From the NCBI RefSeq assembly GCF_001457455.1, contig NZ_LN831026.1, positions 2,046,001-2,110,000 on the forward strand: a stretch of DNA of 64,000 nt, written 5' to 3'. Made by a program: the position numbers and the translations under genes. A model generated the notes under the pieces. It saw nothing but the letters and a program-made list of their open reading frames with translations. It had not been told where the DNA came from and searched no databases. Of this stretch, positions 17,338 through 26,313 are shown piece by piece (the first letter of the stretch is position 1; each line of letters starts with the position of its first letter). This DNA is from Corynebacterium diphtheriae (GTDB lineage: Bacteria; Actinomycetota; Actinomycetes; Mycobacteriales; Mycobacteriaceae).

Positions 17338-18717
17338 TTATTTGCCTCCTTGAATTGCAGTAATGGCCACGGTGTTCACAATGTCGGCAACGGTTGCGCC
17401 GCGAGAAAGGTCGTTCACAGGCTTGTTCAAACCCTGCAGGATCGGGCCAACAGCAAGAGCATGGCCGGTGCGCTGTGCAGTCTTATAGCCAATGTTGCCG
17501 GCCTCAAGATCAGGGAAAATAAAGACATTTGCCTGGCCTGCAACCTCAGACTCCGGAGCCTTCTTAGCGGCAACAGTAGGATCGCACGCAGCGTCGAACT
17601 GCAATGGACCATCAATCTTGCACTCCGGAGCAAGCTCCTGAGCCTTCTTCGTTGCAGCAACAGCGCGGTCCACATCTGGGCCAGAGCCAGAAGTACCCGT
17701 GGAGTAGGACAAGATAGCAACGCGAGGATCGATACCGAACTGCTCAGCCGTCTTTGCCGACACAGCAGCGATCTCACCAAGCTGATCTGCAGTTGGATTA
17801 GGGTTCACAGCACAGTCGCCGAAAGCCCACAGGCGGCCGCGCATGACCATCAAGAAGATAGAAGACACAACCGACGTGCCTGGCTTGGTCTTAATAATCT
17901 GGAAGCTTGGCTTGATGGTGTGCGCGGTGGTGTGAGCCGCACCAGACACCATGCCGTCGGCAAGCCCCTCATGAATCATCATGGTGGCGTAGTAGGAGAT
18001 ATCCTTCATCGTCTCCCGAGCCTGCTCCAGCGTCATGCCCTTAGACTTACGCAGCTCAGCGAAATCTTCCGCGAACTTCTCCGCATTCGGATCAGTATCA
18101 GGGTTCTGCAGATGAGCAGCCGAAAGGTCCAAGCCCAGCTCCTGTGCACGTGCAGTAATGGCCTCAGGATCGCCCAAAATGGTCAGCTCACAAATCTCTT
18201 GAGCAAGCAGCTGATGAGCAGCCTGCAAAATACGATCATCGTCACCTTCTGGCAACACAATGTGCGCATTCTTCGACTTAGCCTGCTCCAACAGCCACGA
18301 CTCAAACACCGGTGCACTCATCACAACAGGAGCCTCAACAGCAGAAGCCTTAATGCGCGCGATACCCTCAGCAGAAACGGCCTCATCGGCAGTAAAGACA
18401 CTTGCCACAACTGCCCCAAGTTCCTCGCACTCCTGCTTGGCAAGGTCAATGTGCATACCAGGGGCGTCGATAAGCAAAAGTAGTGGCACACCCAAAGCAG
18501 ATGCAGCCTTAGCATCAAAATTTACGTTTCCGGAACCAATGAACAAGCTCGGGGTAGTAGCAGGATGGGCAGCGAGGATAGCCGCAAGATCCGGAGTCGA
18601 ATCAACCAGCTGACGGACTGGGAGGCCAAGATGATCGGCGAAACCATCAACATCAAAGCCGTTGAAGTTACGTCCAGCACGGGTAAGCAGGAACGATGGC
18701 TGCATGTGGTCAGTCAC
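17338..18717 (-). CDS. pta: Phosphate acetyltransferase
   Basis: This enzyme converts acetyl-CoA + Pi to acetyl phosphate + CoA. At 459 residues it is the shorter two-part form: an N-terminal DRTGG/BioD-like region (to about 125) and the catalytic PTA_PTB domain (about 135-459). Visible family segments are HIVLPEGDDDRILQAA, MMIHEGLADGMVSGAAHTTA, RLWAFGDCAVNPNPTADQL, ILSYSTGTSGSG, EGP-like KIDGPLQFDAA, and FPDLEAGNIGYKTAQR. I start it at GTG 18717, 5 nt after an AAAGGA ribosome-binding site (18724-18729), rather than at the in-frame ATG four codons later or the longer reading frame. Confidence 0.95.
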   Translation of the reverse strand: MTDHMQPSFLLTRAGRNFNGFDVDGFADHLGLPVRQLVDSTPDLAAILAAHPATTPSLFIGSGNVNFDAKAASALGVPLLLLIDAPGMHIDLAKQECEELGAVVASVFTADEAVSAEGIARIKASAVEAPVVMSAPVFESWLLEQAKSKNAHIVLPEGDDDRILQAAHQLLAQEICELTILGDPEAITARAQELGLDLSAAHLQNPDTDPNAEKFAEDFAELRKSKGMTLEQARETMKDISYYATMMIHEGLADGMVSGAAHTTAHTIKPSFQIIKTKPGTSVVSSIFLMVMRGRLWAFGDCAVNPNPTADQLGEIAAVSAKTAEQFGIDPRVAILSYSTGTSGSGPDVDRAVAATKKAQELAPECKIDGPLQFDAACDPTVAAKKAPESEVAGQANVFIFPDLEAGNIGYKTAQRTGHALAVGPILQGLNKPVNDLSRGATVADIVNTVAITAIQGGK

Positions 18718-18967
18718 GTGGATCCTTTCAGTTGCAAAAAATAATGCGCTGCACCTACATGCCCACAGTGAGACCTGTGCCACAACACATCGTTTATGTG
18801 ATCGTCAGAATTCTACCCCTTTTGCCCCCGTTTTAGTGAACCGGAAAGTAGTTAGTAAAGGCTTCCCCTTGCGCGTAAACTAGTACGCCGAAACTCAATT
18901 AACCCATGTGAACGGGTTAAATTCAGAACATTTACACCTGACCTCTATCACTAGGAATGTGACATTT
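18718..18967. promoter_or_regulatory. pta / fprA divergent intergenic region
   Basis: This 250-bp region carries the promoters of the divergent pta-ackA and fprA genes. I see a short inverted repeat GCGTA-aactag-TACGC (about 18874-18890) and AT-richer runs, but no hexamer pair that I would assign with confidence. No gene lies here. Confidence 0.4.
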
Positions 18968-20326
18968 ATGACTGAACCTTTGCGCGTCGCCGTCATCGGC
19001 TCCGGCCCCGCAGGCATCTACGCCTCCGACCTCCTCACCAAAAACAACCCCACCACCACCATCGACCTCTACGAACGCATGCCCGCCCCCTTCGGACTCA
19101 TCCGCTACGGCGTAGCACCCGACCACCCACGTATCAAAGGCATTATCACCTCCCTCCACAAAGTCCTCAGCAACCCCAACATCCGCCTTATCGGCAACGT
19201 CACCATCGGCACCGACCTCACTATCGACGACCTCCGCCACCACTACGACGCCATCATCCTCGCCACCGGGGCCACCGCAGACCGCAACCTCACCATCCCA
19301 GGCGCAGAACTTGAAGGCTCCCACGGTGCAGCAGAATTCGTCGGCTTCTACGACGGCAACCCCGACTTCCAACGCACCTGGGACCTCAGCGCCACCGACG
19401 TCGCCGTCATCGGCGTCGGAAACGTAGGCCTCGACGTCGCCCGCATCCTCGCCAAAACCGCCGACGAACTCCACACCACCGAAATCCCCGACAACGTCTA
19501 CCACACCCTCAAAAACAACCAAGCCACCACCATCCACGTCTTCGGCCGACGCGGACCAGCACAAGTCAAATTCAGCCCCCTCGAACTCAAAGAACTCGAC
19601 CACTCCCCCACCATCGAGGTCATCGTCGACCCCGAAGACATCGACTACGACGACACCTCCATCAACACACGACGCCAGTCCAAATCCCAAGACCTCGTGT
19701 GCCAAACACTCGAACACTACGCCATGCGCGAACCAAAAGGAGCACCCCACAAACTCCACATCCACCTGTTCGAGTCCCCCGTAGAAATCCTAGGCACCAA
19801 CGGACACGTCACCGCACTACGCACCGAACGCACCGAATACGACGGCAACGGTGGACTACGCGGCACCGGCAAATACACCGACTGGCCCATCCAAGCCGTC
19901 TACCGCGCAGTCGGCTACCGCTCCGAACCCATCAACGACGTCCCCTTCGACACCACCAACCACGTCATCTACAACGACGGTGGACACGTCACCACACAAG
20001 ACGGCACCATCATCCCAGGGCTCTACACCACCGGATGGATCAAACGCGGACCCGTAGGCCTTATCGGCAACACCAAATCCGACGCTAAAGAAACCACCGA
20101 AATGCTCATCAACGACTGGGAAACAGGACAACTCACCCCAGCCGACAACCGCGACCCAAATGCCATCTTCGAACTGCTAAAACAACGCGGCATCCCCGTG
20201 ACCACCTGGGACGGATGGCACGCACTTGACGCAGCAGAACGCGAACTCGGGCAGGCAGAAGGACGCGAACGCAAAAAAATCGTCGAATGGAACGACATGC
20301 TCCACCACGCCGCCAAAAAGGACTAA
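18968..20326 (+). CDS. fprA: Ferredoxin/adrenodoxin-type NADP reductase
   Basis: This 452-residue FAD enzyme resembles mycobacterial FprA and mitochondrial adrenodoxin reductase and moves electrons between NADPH and ferredoxin or a similar carrier. The N-terminal dinucleotide motif is VAVIGSGPAGIYASDLL, followed by YERMPAPFGLIRYGVAPDHP. The NADP motif is VAVIGVGNVGLDVARIL, then VFGRRGPAQVKFSPLELKEL. Late FAD-contact residues lie in PGLYTTGWIKRGPVGLIGNTKSDAKET. The ATG at 18968 is chosen (AGGA about 10 nt upstream); a GTG three codons earlier is possible. Codons are strongly C-ending. Confidence 0.93.
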   Translation: MTEPLRVAVIGSGPAGIYASDLLTKNNPTTTIDLYERMPAPFGLIRYGVAPDHPRIKGIITSLHKVLSNPNIRLIGNVTIGTDLTIDDLRHHYDAIILATGATADRNLTIPGAELEGSHGAAEFVGFYDGNPDFQRTWDLSATDVAVIGVGNVGLDVARILAKTADELHTTEIPDNVYHTLKNNQATTIHVFGRRGPAQVKFSPLELKELDHSPTIEVIVDPEDIDYDDTSINTRRQSKSQDLVCQTLEHYAMREPKGAPHKLHIHLFESPVEILGTNGHVTALRTERTEYDGNGGLRGTGKYTDWPIQAVYRAVGYRSEPINDVPFDTTNHVIYNDGGHVTTQDGTIIPGLYTTGWIKRGPVGLIGNTKSDAKETTEMLINDWETGQLTPADNRDPNAIFELLKQRGIPVTTWDGWHALDAAERELGQAEGRERKKIVEWNDMLHHAAKKD

Positions 20327-20332
20327 CCCACC

Positions 20333-20749
20333 GTGCACATCACGGTATCCCCACTGCGCGACCTCCATGCTCTGGAGGTCCACGCACTCTATAAACTGCG
20401 CGTCGACATCTTCGTCCACGAGCAGCAGTGCCCCTACGCAGAAATAGACACCACCGATGCCCTCGACACCACGCAACACATCCTCGCGTGGGACGACAAC
20501 GGTGACCTCCTGGGCTGTGCCCGTGTGTTTTCAGGTGACCACGGCACCCACATCGGACGATTCGCCGTGATCCCCCAAGCACGAAAAACGGGGACTGCGC
20601 ACGAGATACTCACCCGAGCCATCGAACTCGGTGGAAACTACCTCGAAGCACAATCCCCACTCGTGGGCTACTACGCCCGCTACGGATTTACCCCCTGCGG
20701 TGCGGAATTCCTCGACGAATCAATCCCGCACACGCCCATGAGGCGCTAG
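20333..20749 (+). CDS. ElaA-like GNAT acetyltransferase
   Basis: This 138-residue protein fits the ElaA branch of the GNAT superfamily: LYKLRVDIFVHEQQCPYAEIDTTD near the start (the FVxEQxCPYxxxD signature), then GCARVFSGDHGTHIGRFAVIPQARKTG with the acetyl-CoA loop, and YYARYGFTPCGAEFLDE. Its substrate is unknown. The GTG start lies 6 nt after fprA, so the two are probably co-transcribed. Its stop overlaps the convergent PurT-like gene by 4 bp inside the palindrome GCTAGC. Confidence 0.87.
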   Translation: MHITVSPLRDLHALEVHALYKLRVDIFVHEQQCPYAEIDTTDALDTTQHILAWDDNGDLLGCARVFSGDHGTHIGRFAVIPQARKTGTAHEILTRAIELGGNYLEAQSPLVGYYARYGFTPCGAEFLDESIPHTPMRR

Positions 20750-21642
20750 CCCTCCAGCTCAGATACCGCTGCGCGAGCCGACTCCCATGCTTGCTCAGCG
20801 GTATCTGCCGTAGCAAGAGCCACCGCCAATGTCTGCCCCACCACCACATTAACCTCCGACATAGCCAACGCACGCGCAAGACCTGCGCGCGGAACCTCAT
20901 CAACCCCCACCGACGACATTGCGCCAGGACTGGTTAGGGTGACGTCGATAGGCAAACCCAACAGCGCACGCGCATGCAAATCAAACTGTCCAAACCGCTG
21001 CGTCGCACACGTAACAAACCCCGACAACGACGGCCCAATCGTCACATCAGAGAAATACACGTCATCCCCCTTGACAAACATCTCCACCACGAACAAGCCC
21101 CGGCAACCAATCGCATTCGTAATACGCGCAGCCACACTCCGCGCATTATCCAACGTCGCAGCACCCAACGGAAACGGCTGCATACCCTCACTAATCGGCT
21201 CGCAATACCACGTAGCCAACTCCCCCGTCGCAGGATCCACAGAACGCACCGCAACCATGCTGATCTTGCGATCAAAATCAACAAAATTCTCCACCACGCA
21301 CTCGCCACGCCACTGCACATCCTCCGGCGAACGCACCACCTCAACCGAATCCCCCTTCACCACACAAGGGAAACCCAACTGAGCCGCAGCAACCTCCAAC
21401 TCATCCGGATTAGACGCCACCGCATAACGCGGCACCGGAAGCCCCAAATCCCGCGAAGCCTTCTGCAACAACGCCGCACGTGACCAACGCGACACCCCCA
21501 CCGAAATCGAACCATCCGGATCAACATCAGTCACAACAATGCCCAAACGTTCAAAAGAAAACCGCAGTTCCCGCACCAAATCAGGGTCGCCAACCAGAGA
21601 AACTTTAGTGGCATTATCTGCGATGAGCTCAGGAGTAAACAT
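20746..21642 (-). CDS. PurT-like ATP-grasp protein lacking catalytic motifs
   Basis: This 298-residue protein aligns by eye with formate-dependent GAR transformylase PurT (about 390 residues), for example in FPCVVKGD, GCRGLFVVEMFVKGDDVYFSDV and LGLPIDVTLTSPG. Key parts are gone. About 55 residues of the N-terminal GAR-binding domain are missing (including the EIEAIAT-type Glu). The SSSGKG nucleotide loop is replaced by GDSVEVVRS. The metal-binding SEVSPRPHDTG is SDVTIGPSLSG. The RR pair before the final LGVALA is absent. The frame is intact, so it may be a functional non-enzyme rather than a pseudogene. It is divergent from the phosphoribosyltransferase gene, with a -10 TAGGCT 6 nt before its ATG. 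Confidence 0.72.
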   Translation of the reverse strand: MFTPELIADNATKVSLVGDPDLVRELRFSFERLGIVVTDVDPDGSISVGVSRWSRAALLQKASRDLGLPVPRYAVASNPDELEVAAAQLGFPCVVKGDSVEVVRSPEDVQWRGECVVENFVDFDRKISMVAVRSVDPATGELATWYCEPISEGMQPFPLGAATLDNARSVAARITNAIGCRGLFVVEMFVKGDDVYFSDVTIGPSLSGFVTCATQRFGQFDLHARALLGLPIDVTLTSPGAMSSVGVDEVPRAGLARALAMSEVNVVVGQTLAVALATADTAEQAWESARAAVSELEG

Positions 21643-21648
21643 TTCTTT

Positions 21649-21654
21649 AGCCTA
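21649..21654 (-). promoter_or_regulatory. -10 box of the PurT-like gene
   Basis: On the minus strand TAGGCT stands 6 nt before the ATG at 21642, so the transcript is predicted to be leaderless. Confidence 0.5.
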
Positions 21655-21661
21655 CATGCGC

Positions 21662-21667
21662 TAAAGT
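21662..21667 (+). promoter_or_regulatory. -10 box of the phosphoribosyltransferase gene
   Basis: TAAAGT stands 6 nt before the ATG at 21674, again predicting a leaderless transcript. The two divergent start codons are only 31 bp apart, so each -10 box lies in the other gene's promoter. Confidence 0.5.
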
Positions 21668-21673
21668 TCGACT

Positions 21674-22174
21674 ATGGCTTACCACGCAGATTCAGCAGAT
21701 CTTGAAACAAAGGAAATCCTGACTTGGGAAGGATTCGGCATTGCTAATCGCGAACTCGCGCAGCAAATCGTAGACAGCGACTACACCCCAGACATCATCG
21801 TCGCCGTCGCCCGCGGCGGACTCGTCCCCGCCGGCGCACTGTCCTACTCCATGGGCATCAAACTATCAGACGCCATCAACGTAGAGTTCTACACCGACGT
21901 CAACGAAACCCTTCCAGACCCAGTCCTCCTCGAGCCACTGCTTGACACCAACTCCATCCGAGGCAAAAAAGTGCTCGTCGTCGACGATGTCGCCGACTCC
22001 GGTCGCACCCTCGACCTCGTACTCAAACTGCTCGAAAACCACGGCGCAGAAGTACGCTCCGCAGTGATCTACGCCAAGAGCCGCTCCATCGTCGCCCCCA
22101 ACTACATCTGGAAGCGCACCGACGAGTGGATCGTGTTCCCATGGTCTGCTGAGCCACCAGTAACCAAGGCTTAG
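21674..22174 (+). CDS. Purine-type phosphoribosyltransferase
   Basis: This 166-residue type I phosphoribosyltransferase couples a nucleobase to PRPP. The PRPP-binding signature is VLVVDDVADSGRTLDLVL (about 98-115), preceded by DIIVAVARGGLVPAGALSYSMGI, and the hood region ends in WIVFPWSAEPP. The pattern IVAVARGG ... WIVFPW matches the COG2236/xanthine-guanine type rather than Apt. It is the neighbour of purA-region genes in corynebacteria. Substrate (hypoxanthine, guanine or xanthine) cannot be read from the sequence. Confidence 0.87.
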   Translation: MAYHADSADLETKEILTWEGFGIANRELAQQIVDSDYTPDIIVAVARGGLVPAGALSYSMGIKLSDAINVEFYTDVNETLPDPVLLEPLLDTNSIRGKKVLVVDDVADSGRTLDLVLKLLENHGAEVRSAVIYAKSRSIVAPNYIWKRTDEWIVFPWSAEPPVTKA

Positions 22175-22179
22175 GGGCC

Positions 22180-22300
22180 GCCTGTTTCCCCTGAATGGGG
22201 GCAAGTTGGCCGGCACTTCACACCAAATCTGGTCGAACCGACCCAAAAGGTGCGATTTGGTGTGACGTGCTGCTAGTTTTTCCACTTATGGGGGTAACGG
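22180..22300. repeat. Hairpin repeat related to the one at 9835-9955
   Basis: A 17-bp inverted repeat (GCACTTCACACCAAATC at 22213-22229; complement at 22254-22270 with one mismatch) is flanked on both sides by GGGGG runs (22196-22200 and 22290-22294). The hairpin core TTCACACCAAATC and the outer G-runs are shared with the structure after cls. It lies downstream of the phosphoribosyltransferase and could act as a terminator, though no clean U-run follows. Confidence 0.7.
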
Positions 22301-23082
22301 GGAATAACTACACCAAGATTTTTCATCGCATGTACTGGGACGGCACTCCTACGCCGACACAGTTGGCGCAGGAACTATCCAAACACGGACTAGCAATCAC
22401 GGGCATAAGCCTGTGGCAGCTCTACAACGGCACGCTGCAGTTTCCGATCCATGTTGCTACCGAACGGCAGCTCAAGTCCACACAGTGGGTCACGTTTCAT
22501 CGCCGCAAGCAGCTGCGATGCTGCCCAGCAGGTGTATTCAGCGTTGAGTACCCAGTACTAGCGATCACAGGTCTTAGCGACGCCCAGGCCGTCGAGACTC
22601 TAGAGGGCGCGTATGCGAAGGCTCAGGGGGCAAAGTTTGCGGCTGAGCACGCTCGGCAATATGTGCCGCAACGCAATCGCGAGTTGCTGCGGCGCGCGGT
22701 GGTAGGTGTGGACAGTCCACCGGAGAAGTTGCTGATTACGGCGTTGCGGGAGCAGGGTATCGATTGCCACGCGAATGTTTTGGTGGGTGATTATCGTTGG
22801 GATATTCAGTTGGATCGGCACCGTGTTCTTATCGAGGTCGATGGCTTTGAGTTTCACCGTTTTAAACCCGAGAATCAGGATGCGTTTGTGCGCGATCGTT
22901 GGAAGACTAACGACGCCACCCTGCGCGGATACCTTTGCTTGCGCTACGCGGCACGGTCGGTTTATCGCCACACTGCTGTGATTGTGGACCAAGTGCAGGC
23001 AGCAATAAGGGTAGCCCCGCACAGGAGCTACCCTTTTGATGCGTCCGCGATGTGGCACCGCGGGTGTTGGAAGTGGAGTTAG
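22288..23082 (+). CDS. DUF559-domain protein (Vsr-like nuclease fold)
   Basis: This 264-residue protein (from the ATG at 22288) has a C-terminal DUF559 / restriction-endonuclease-like domain: SPPEKLLITALREQGID, then YRWDIQLDRHRVLIEVDGFEFHR, whose D...E-V-D arrangement is typical of the PD-(D/E)xK fold. The N-terminal half (TPTQLAQELSKHGLAITGISLWQL) could be a winged-helix segment, as in AbiEi-like proteins common in actinobacteria. It may act on nucleic acid; no partner gene is adjacent. The start overlaps the hairpin repeat, and an ATG at 22330 is an alternative. The last 4 bp overlap the convergent DsbB-like gene. Confidence 0.72.
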   Translation: MGVTGNNYTKIFHRMYWDGTPTPTQLAQELSKHGLAITGISLWQLYNGTLQFPIHVATERQLKSTQWVTFHRRKQLRCCPAGVFSVEYPVLAITGLSDAQAVETLEGAYAKAQGAKFAAEHARQYVPQRNRELLRRAVVGVDSPPEKLLITALREQGIDCHANVLVGDYRWDIQLDRHRVLIEVDGFEFHRFKPENQDAFVRDRWKTNDATLRGYLCLRYAARSVYRHTAVIVDQVQAAIRVAPHRSYPFDASAMWHRGCWKWS

Positions 23083-24509
23083 AGCTTCACTTCGTGGACG
23101 GTGTCGCCGTCGAGGATGTAGGCGCGATCCTTCACGATGGCAAGGTCGGAGCCTTCTACAGGGAGGTTGGCTGCGTCCTTGACGGTGAAGTCTTTCATGT
23201 TCACGCGAACGAGGCAGTTGTGTTGCTTGGACAGTAGGTAGAGGACGTCGCCACGCATGTCGGCACCGACTGGGTAGTAGTCGCCTTCGAGGACGCCCTC
23301 GCGGACCAGCTTGTTGTCCTTCTTGGAGAACTCGCTCACCACGATCTGCTCGGCGCGCTCGTGAGGAACGCTCACGGTAATGAAGGTGTCGCTCTTAGCG
23401 TCGGATGCAACGCTCATGGTGTATTGCATGCGTGCGCGGATGGTGCGCAACTCTGGGCGGCCCTTGGAATCGAACAGTGGCATCACGTCGCCGGAGGACT
23501 CGAGGAAGTCTTTCCACGCGATGTAGTCGTCAACATCCTTGGTTACCAACGCACCGTAGAGGGTCTTGTTCTGCGCGATACCTGCGAGGCCACCAGGCTC
23601 GAAGAAGGCGGCGTCGACAGTGTTGTGTATGTCCGCACCATTAGGAACATCGAGGTGAGCAAACGACGTTGCCTTGTCGAAGTCCTTGGTAAAGAACAAG
23701 GAGCCATCCTGGGTGACCAAGCCGAACTGCTCACCATCATGAGCGATACCAGCGAACTTGCCGTCAAAGCCGATCTTCTTCGAAGAAACCAGTTCCAACT
23801 TCTTGCCGTCTACAGGCGACTCATCGAAATCGAAGGTGCCAGGCGCTGGCGCATTGAACTTGTGCAAACGAATGTCAGACAAAGACTCATACTGGTGTTC
23901 CTTGTCCCAGTACTTAGCATTCTGCGCAATGTTAAAGGTGAAACGAGCAGGGTCGCCAGCACCGGCATAAGGTGGAATACCGTTACCGAAGAGGAACTGC
24001 ACACAGTTAGAGCACGTAATCACAATCGCAACGATGGCAACAAAACGAGTAGCAGGACCGAAATCCTTAACCACAGCCTCAGAGGAAATGAACTCCTGTT
24101 GGAGTGCCTTATCCTTACCGATGAAGATCAAGCCAATGGCAAGAACGCCGATAACAACCCAGTAGACCAGAATGCCCCATGTGTAGGTGTGTACACCGAG
24201 CACAGCGTCACCGAAGCCCTGACCCAAATCAGCGCTGGCGCGGCCGCCCCAGTGGCGAACCGTGGTGTAAAGATAGTAGAAAGCCACTAAAAGCAAAGTG
24301 ACAATGTAACGCATACGTGCGCCATAACGCAGGATAAAGACACCCAAAGCGCCAATCAAAACCATGCCGAAGCGCTCATTACCGCACAAAATACATGGGG
24401 CTTCACCGTGGAAGAATCCGAGGTAAATGTTGGCCACGCCGACAGGGAACGCCATGATGACGAATACCGCAGCGGCAAGAATAAAACGGAAAACTTTGGC
24501 ATTAAACAT
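23079..24509 (-). CDS. DsbB-like membrane oxidoreductase with large extracytoplasmic C-terminal domain
   Basis: This 476-residue protein begins with a DsbB-type bundle: helix about 8-30, a CILC motif (Cys39, Cys42) right after it, helices about 48-62, 67-83 and 110-130. A fifth hydrophobic segment (about 153-172) ends in CSNC (Cys166, Cys169). About 300 residues follow with no membrane segment, in repeated Gly/Asp-turn strands (FAGIAHDGEQFGLVTQDGSLFF; RGDVLYLLSKQHNCLVRV) that suggest a beta-propeller. I infer a role in disulfide formation of exported proteins. It is translated after a 55-residue membrane gene (TAA-ATG, no gap). Confidence 0.75.
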   Translation of the reverse strand: MFNAKVFRFILAAAVFVIMAFPVGVANIYLGFFHGEAPCILCGNERFGMVLIGALGVFILRYGARMRYIVTLLLVAFYYLYTTVRHWGGRASADLGQGFGDAVLGVHTYTWGILVYWVVIGVLAIGLIFIGKDKALQQEFISSEAVVKDFGPATRFVAIVAIVITCSNCVQFLFGNGIPPYAGAGDPARFTFNIAQNAKYWDKEHQYESLSDIRLHKFNAPAPGTFDFDESPVDGKKLELVSSKKIGFDGKFAGIAHDGEQFGLVTQDGSLFFTKDFDKATSFAHLDVPNGADIHNTVDAAFFEPGGLAGIAQNKTLYGALVTKDVDDYIAWKDFLESSGDVMPLFDSKGRPELRTIRARMQYTMSVASDAKSDTFITVSVPHERAEQIVVSEFSKKDNKLVREGVLEGDYYPVGADMRGDVLYLLSKQHNCLVRVNMKDFTVKDAANLPVEGSDLAIVKDRAYILDGDTVHEVKL

Positions 24510-24677
24510 TTAGAGATTCACCGCCGGAACAATCGACGTTGCAGAACCCATAAAGAACATCAATACAGACATGGCAAAAGACGCTACGAGCAGGCCAAAT
24601 GCCAACTTTTCTTTATGAGGCTTGAGTAGCACCAAAAACAGACTCGCTGCACACAAGCTGTAGAAAACAAACTCCAC
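24510..24677 (-). CDS. Small membrane protein upstream of DsbB-like gene
   Basis: This 55-residue frame starts at GTG 24677, 9 nt after AAAGG. It has two hydrophobic segments (VFYSLCAASLFLVLL and AFGLLVASFAMSVLMFFMG) joined by a basic KPHKEK loop. The TAA stop is immediately followed by the ATG of the DsbB-like gene, so the two are translationally linked. A single Cys lies in the first helix. The function is unknown; a partner subunit of the redox protein is my inference. Confidence 0.7.
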   Translation of the reverse strand: MEFVFYSLCAASLFLVLLKPHKEKLAFGLLVASFAMSVLMFFMGSATSIVPAVNL

Positions 24678-24715
24678 GAGGAAACCTTTCCTAGAGGGGA
24701 ATTAGGGACATTTCA

Positions 24716-24721
24716 AGCATA
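24716..24721 (-). promoter_or_regulatory. Probable -10 box of the DsbB-like operon
   Basis: TATGCT on the minus strand lies 38 nt before the GTG at 24677, in a strongly AT-rich stretch (24700-24840). A TTGTG-T-CACAA palindrome (about 24728-24738) is just upstream of it and could bind a regulator. Confidence 0.45.
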
Positions 24722-24835
24722 ATTCTTGTGTCACAAAATACTAAGTTTTGTTAAATAAATAACATTTTATCAAACGTGATAAATCAACTGTCTATCGACC
24801 AATTTCCCCACAAACAACAAATTCTTTCTCCCCAA

Positions 24836-24866
24836 AAATGAAAAACCCGCTGGAAAACCAGCGGGT
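24836..24866 (-). terminator. Intrinsic terminator of purA
   Basis: On the minus strand an 8-bp stem CCCGCTGG / CCAGCGGG with a 4-nt loop is followed by TTTTTCATTTTT, starting 25 nt after the purA stop. Confidence 0.85.
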
Positions 24867-24890
24867 AAAACAAACAACCGTTTTAGGGCT

Positions 24891-26180
24891 TTAAGCCTCC
24901 ATTACATCGTGGCACACGATGGTCTGGTCGCGGCCTGGGCCAACACCAATGTAAGAGATACGGCAACCGGAAAGCTCTTCTAGGCGACGAACATAAGCCT
25001 GTGCCTTTTCTGGCAGATCGTCGAAAGTCTTGCAGCCAGTGATGTCCTCATCCCATGCTGGCATGGTTTCGTAGATTGGGGTGGCGTGGTGGAAGTCGGA
25101 CTGCGTCATCGGCATTTCGTCGTGACGCACGCCGTCGACGTCATAAGCAACGCAGATCGGGATCTCGCCGATGCCGGTGAGCACGTCGAGCTTGGTCAAG
25201 AACAAGTCGGTGAAGCCGTTAACGCGGGAAGCGTAACGAGCCACCACGGAATCGTACCAGCCACAACGACGCTTACGGCCGGTGTTCACGCCGACCTCGC
25301 CGCCGGTGGTCTGCAGGAACTCGCCCCACTTATCAAACAGCTCTGTTGGGAATGGGCCAGCGCCAACACGGGTGGTGTAGGCCTTAATGATGCCCAGTGA
25401 GGAGGTGATACGGGTTGGGCCGATACCGGAACCCACGCACGCGCCGCCTGCGGTTGGGTTGGAGGAGGTGACGAATGGGTAGGTGCCGTGGTCAACGTCC
25501 AGCATGGTTGCCTGGCCGCCTTCCATGAGCACGTGCTTGCCCTCGTCAAGACCACGGTTGAGCTCCAGCTCGGCCTCGATGACCATGGGGCGCAGGCGCT
25601 CGACGTAGCCGAGGAAGTACTGCACCATTTCCTCAGCAACGATGGCGTTGCGGTTGTACATCTTGACCAAGGTCTGGTTCTTCACGTTGAGTGCAGACTC
25701 GATCTTTTGGCGCAGGATGGATTCGTCGAAAACGTCTTGTACGCGGATACCTACGCGGGAGACTTTGTCAGCGTAGGTTGGGCCGATACCGCGTCCGGTG
25801 GTGCCGATGGCGCGCTTGCCTAGGAAGCGTTCCTGAACGCGGTCGAGGATCTGGTGGTATGGGGCCACGAGGTGGGCGTTTGCGGAAATGCGCAGGCGGG
25901 ATGCGTCGCAACCGCGGGCAATCAGGCCGTCCATTTCTTCAAAGAGGGCCTCGAGGTTGATCACAACGCCGTTGCCGAGGATTGGGGTTGCATTTTCTGA
26001 AAGCACACCGGCTGGCAGAAGTTTGAGTTCGTACTTCTCGCCGCCAACAACCACGGTATGTCCCGCGTTATTGCCACCGTTAGGCTTTACCACGTAATCG
26101 ACCTGGCCACCGAGGATGTCGGTTGCCTTGCCTTTACCTTCGTCGCCCCACTGGGCTCCAACAATAACGATTGCCGCCAT
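24891..26180 (-). CDS. purA: Adenylosuccinate synthetase
   Basis: This 429-residue enzyme makes adenylosuccinate from IMP, aspartate and GTP, the first committed step to AMP. Marks are [16 protein letters not shown] (GTP P-loop and catalytic Asp), [62 protein letters not shown] and [12 protein letters not shown]. The length is normal. An intrinsic terminator follows. A weak AAAGAAG ribosome-binding site precedes the ATG. Confidence 0.98.
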   Translation of the reverse strand: MAAIVIVGAQWGDEGKGKATDILGGQVDYVVKPNGGNNAGHTVVVGGEKYELKLLPAGVLSENATPILGNGVVINLEALFEEMDGLIARGCDASRLRISANAHLVAPYHQILDRVQERFLGKRAIGTTGRGIGPTYADKVSRVGIRVQDVFDESILRQKIESALNVKNQTLVKMYNRNAIVAEEMVQYFLGYVERLRPMVIEAELELNRGLDEGKHVLMEGGQATMLDVDHGTYPFVTSSNPTAGGACVGSGIGPTRITSSLGIIKAYTTRVGAGPFPTELFDKWGEFLQTTGGEVGVNTGRKRRCGWYDSVVARYASRVNGFTDLFLTKLDVLTGIGEIPICVAYDVDGVRHDEMPMTQSDFHHATPIYETMPAWDEDITGCKTFDDLPEKAQAYVRRLEELSGCRISYIGVGPGRDQTIVCHDVMEA

Positions 26181-26313
26181 CTTCTTTTACGTCACTTCCG
26201 AATTGTTCGACACCGTCCGAATCGCACGGACGGCTCATTGACGTTGCCTAAGTCTACTTCACTTCCCCGCCGCCATGCCATTACATGGCCAACACCTCAG
26301 CGCGCTGCGCGTT

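Noticed and set aside
24725..24742. GlxR (CRP-type) site in the DsbB-like promoter
   Set aside because: TTGTG-T-CACAA has a 1-nt centre, not the 6-nt spacer of TGTGA-N6-TCACA.
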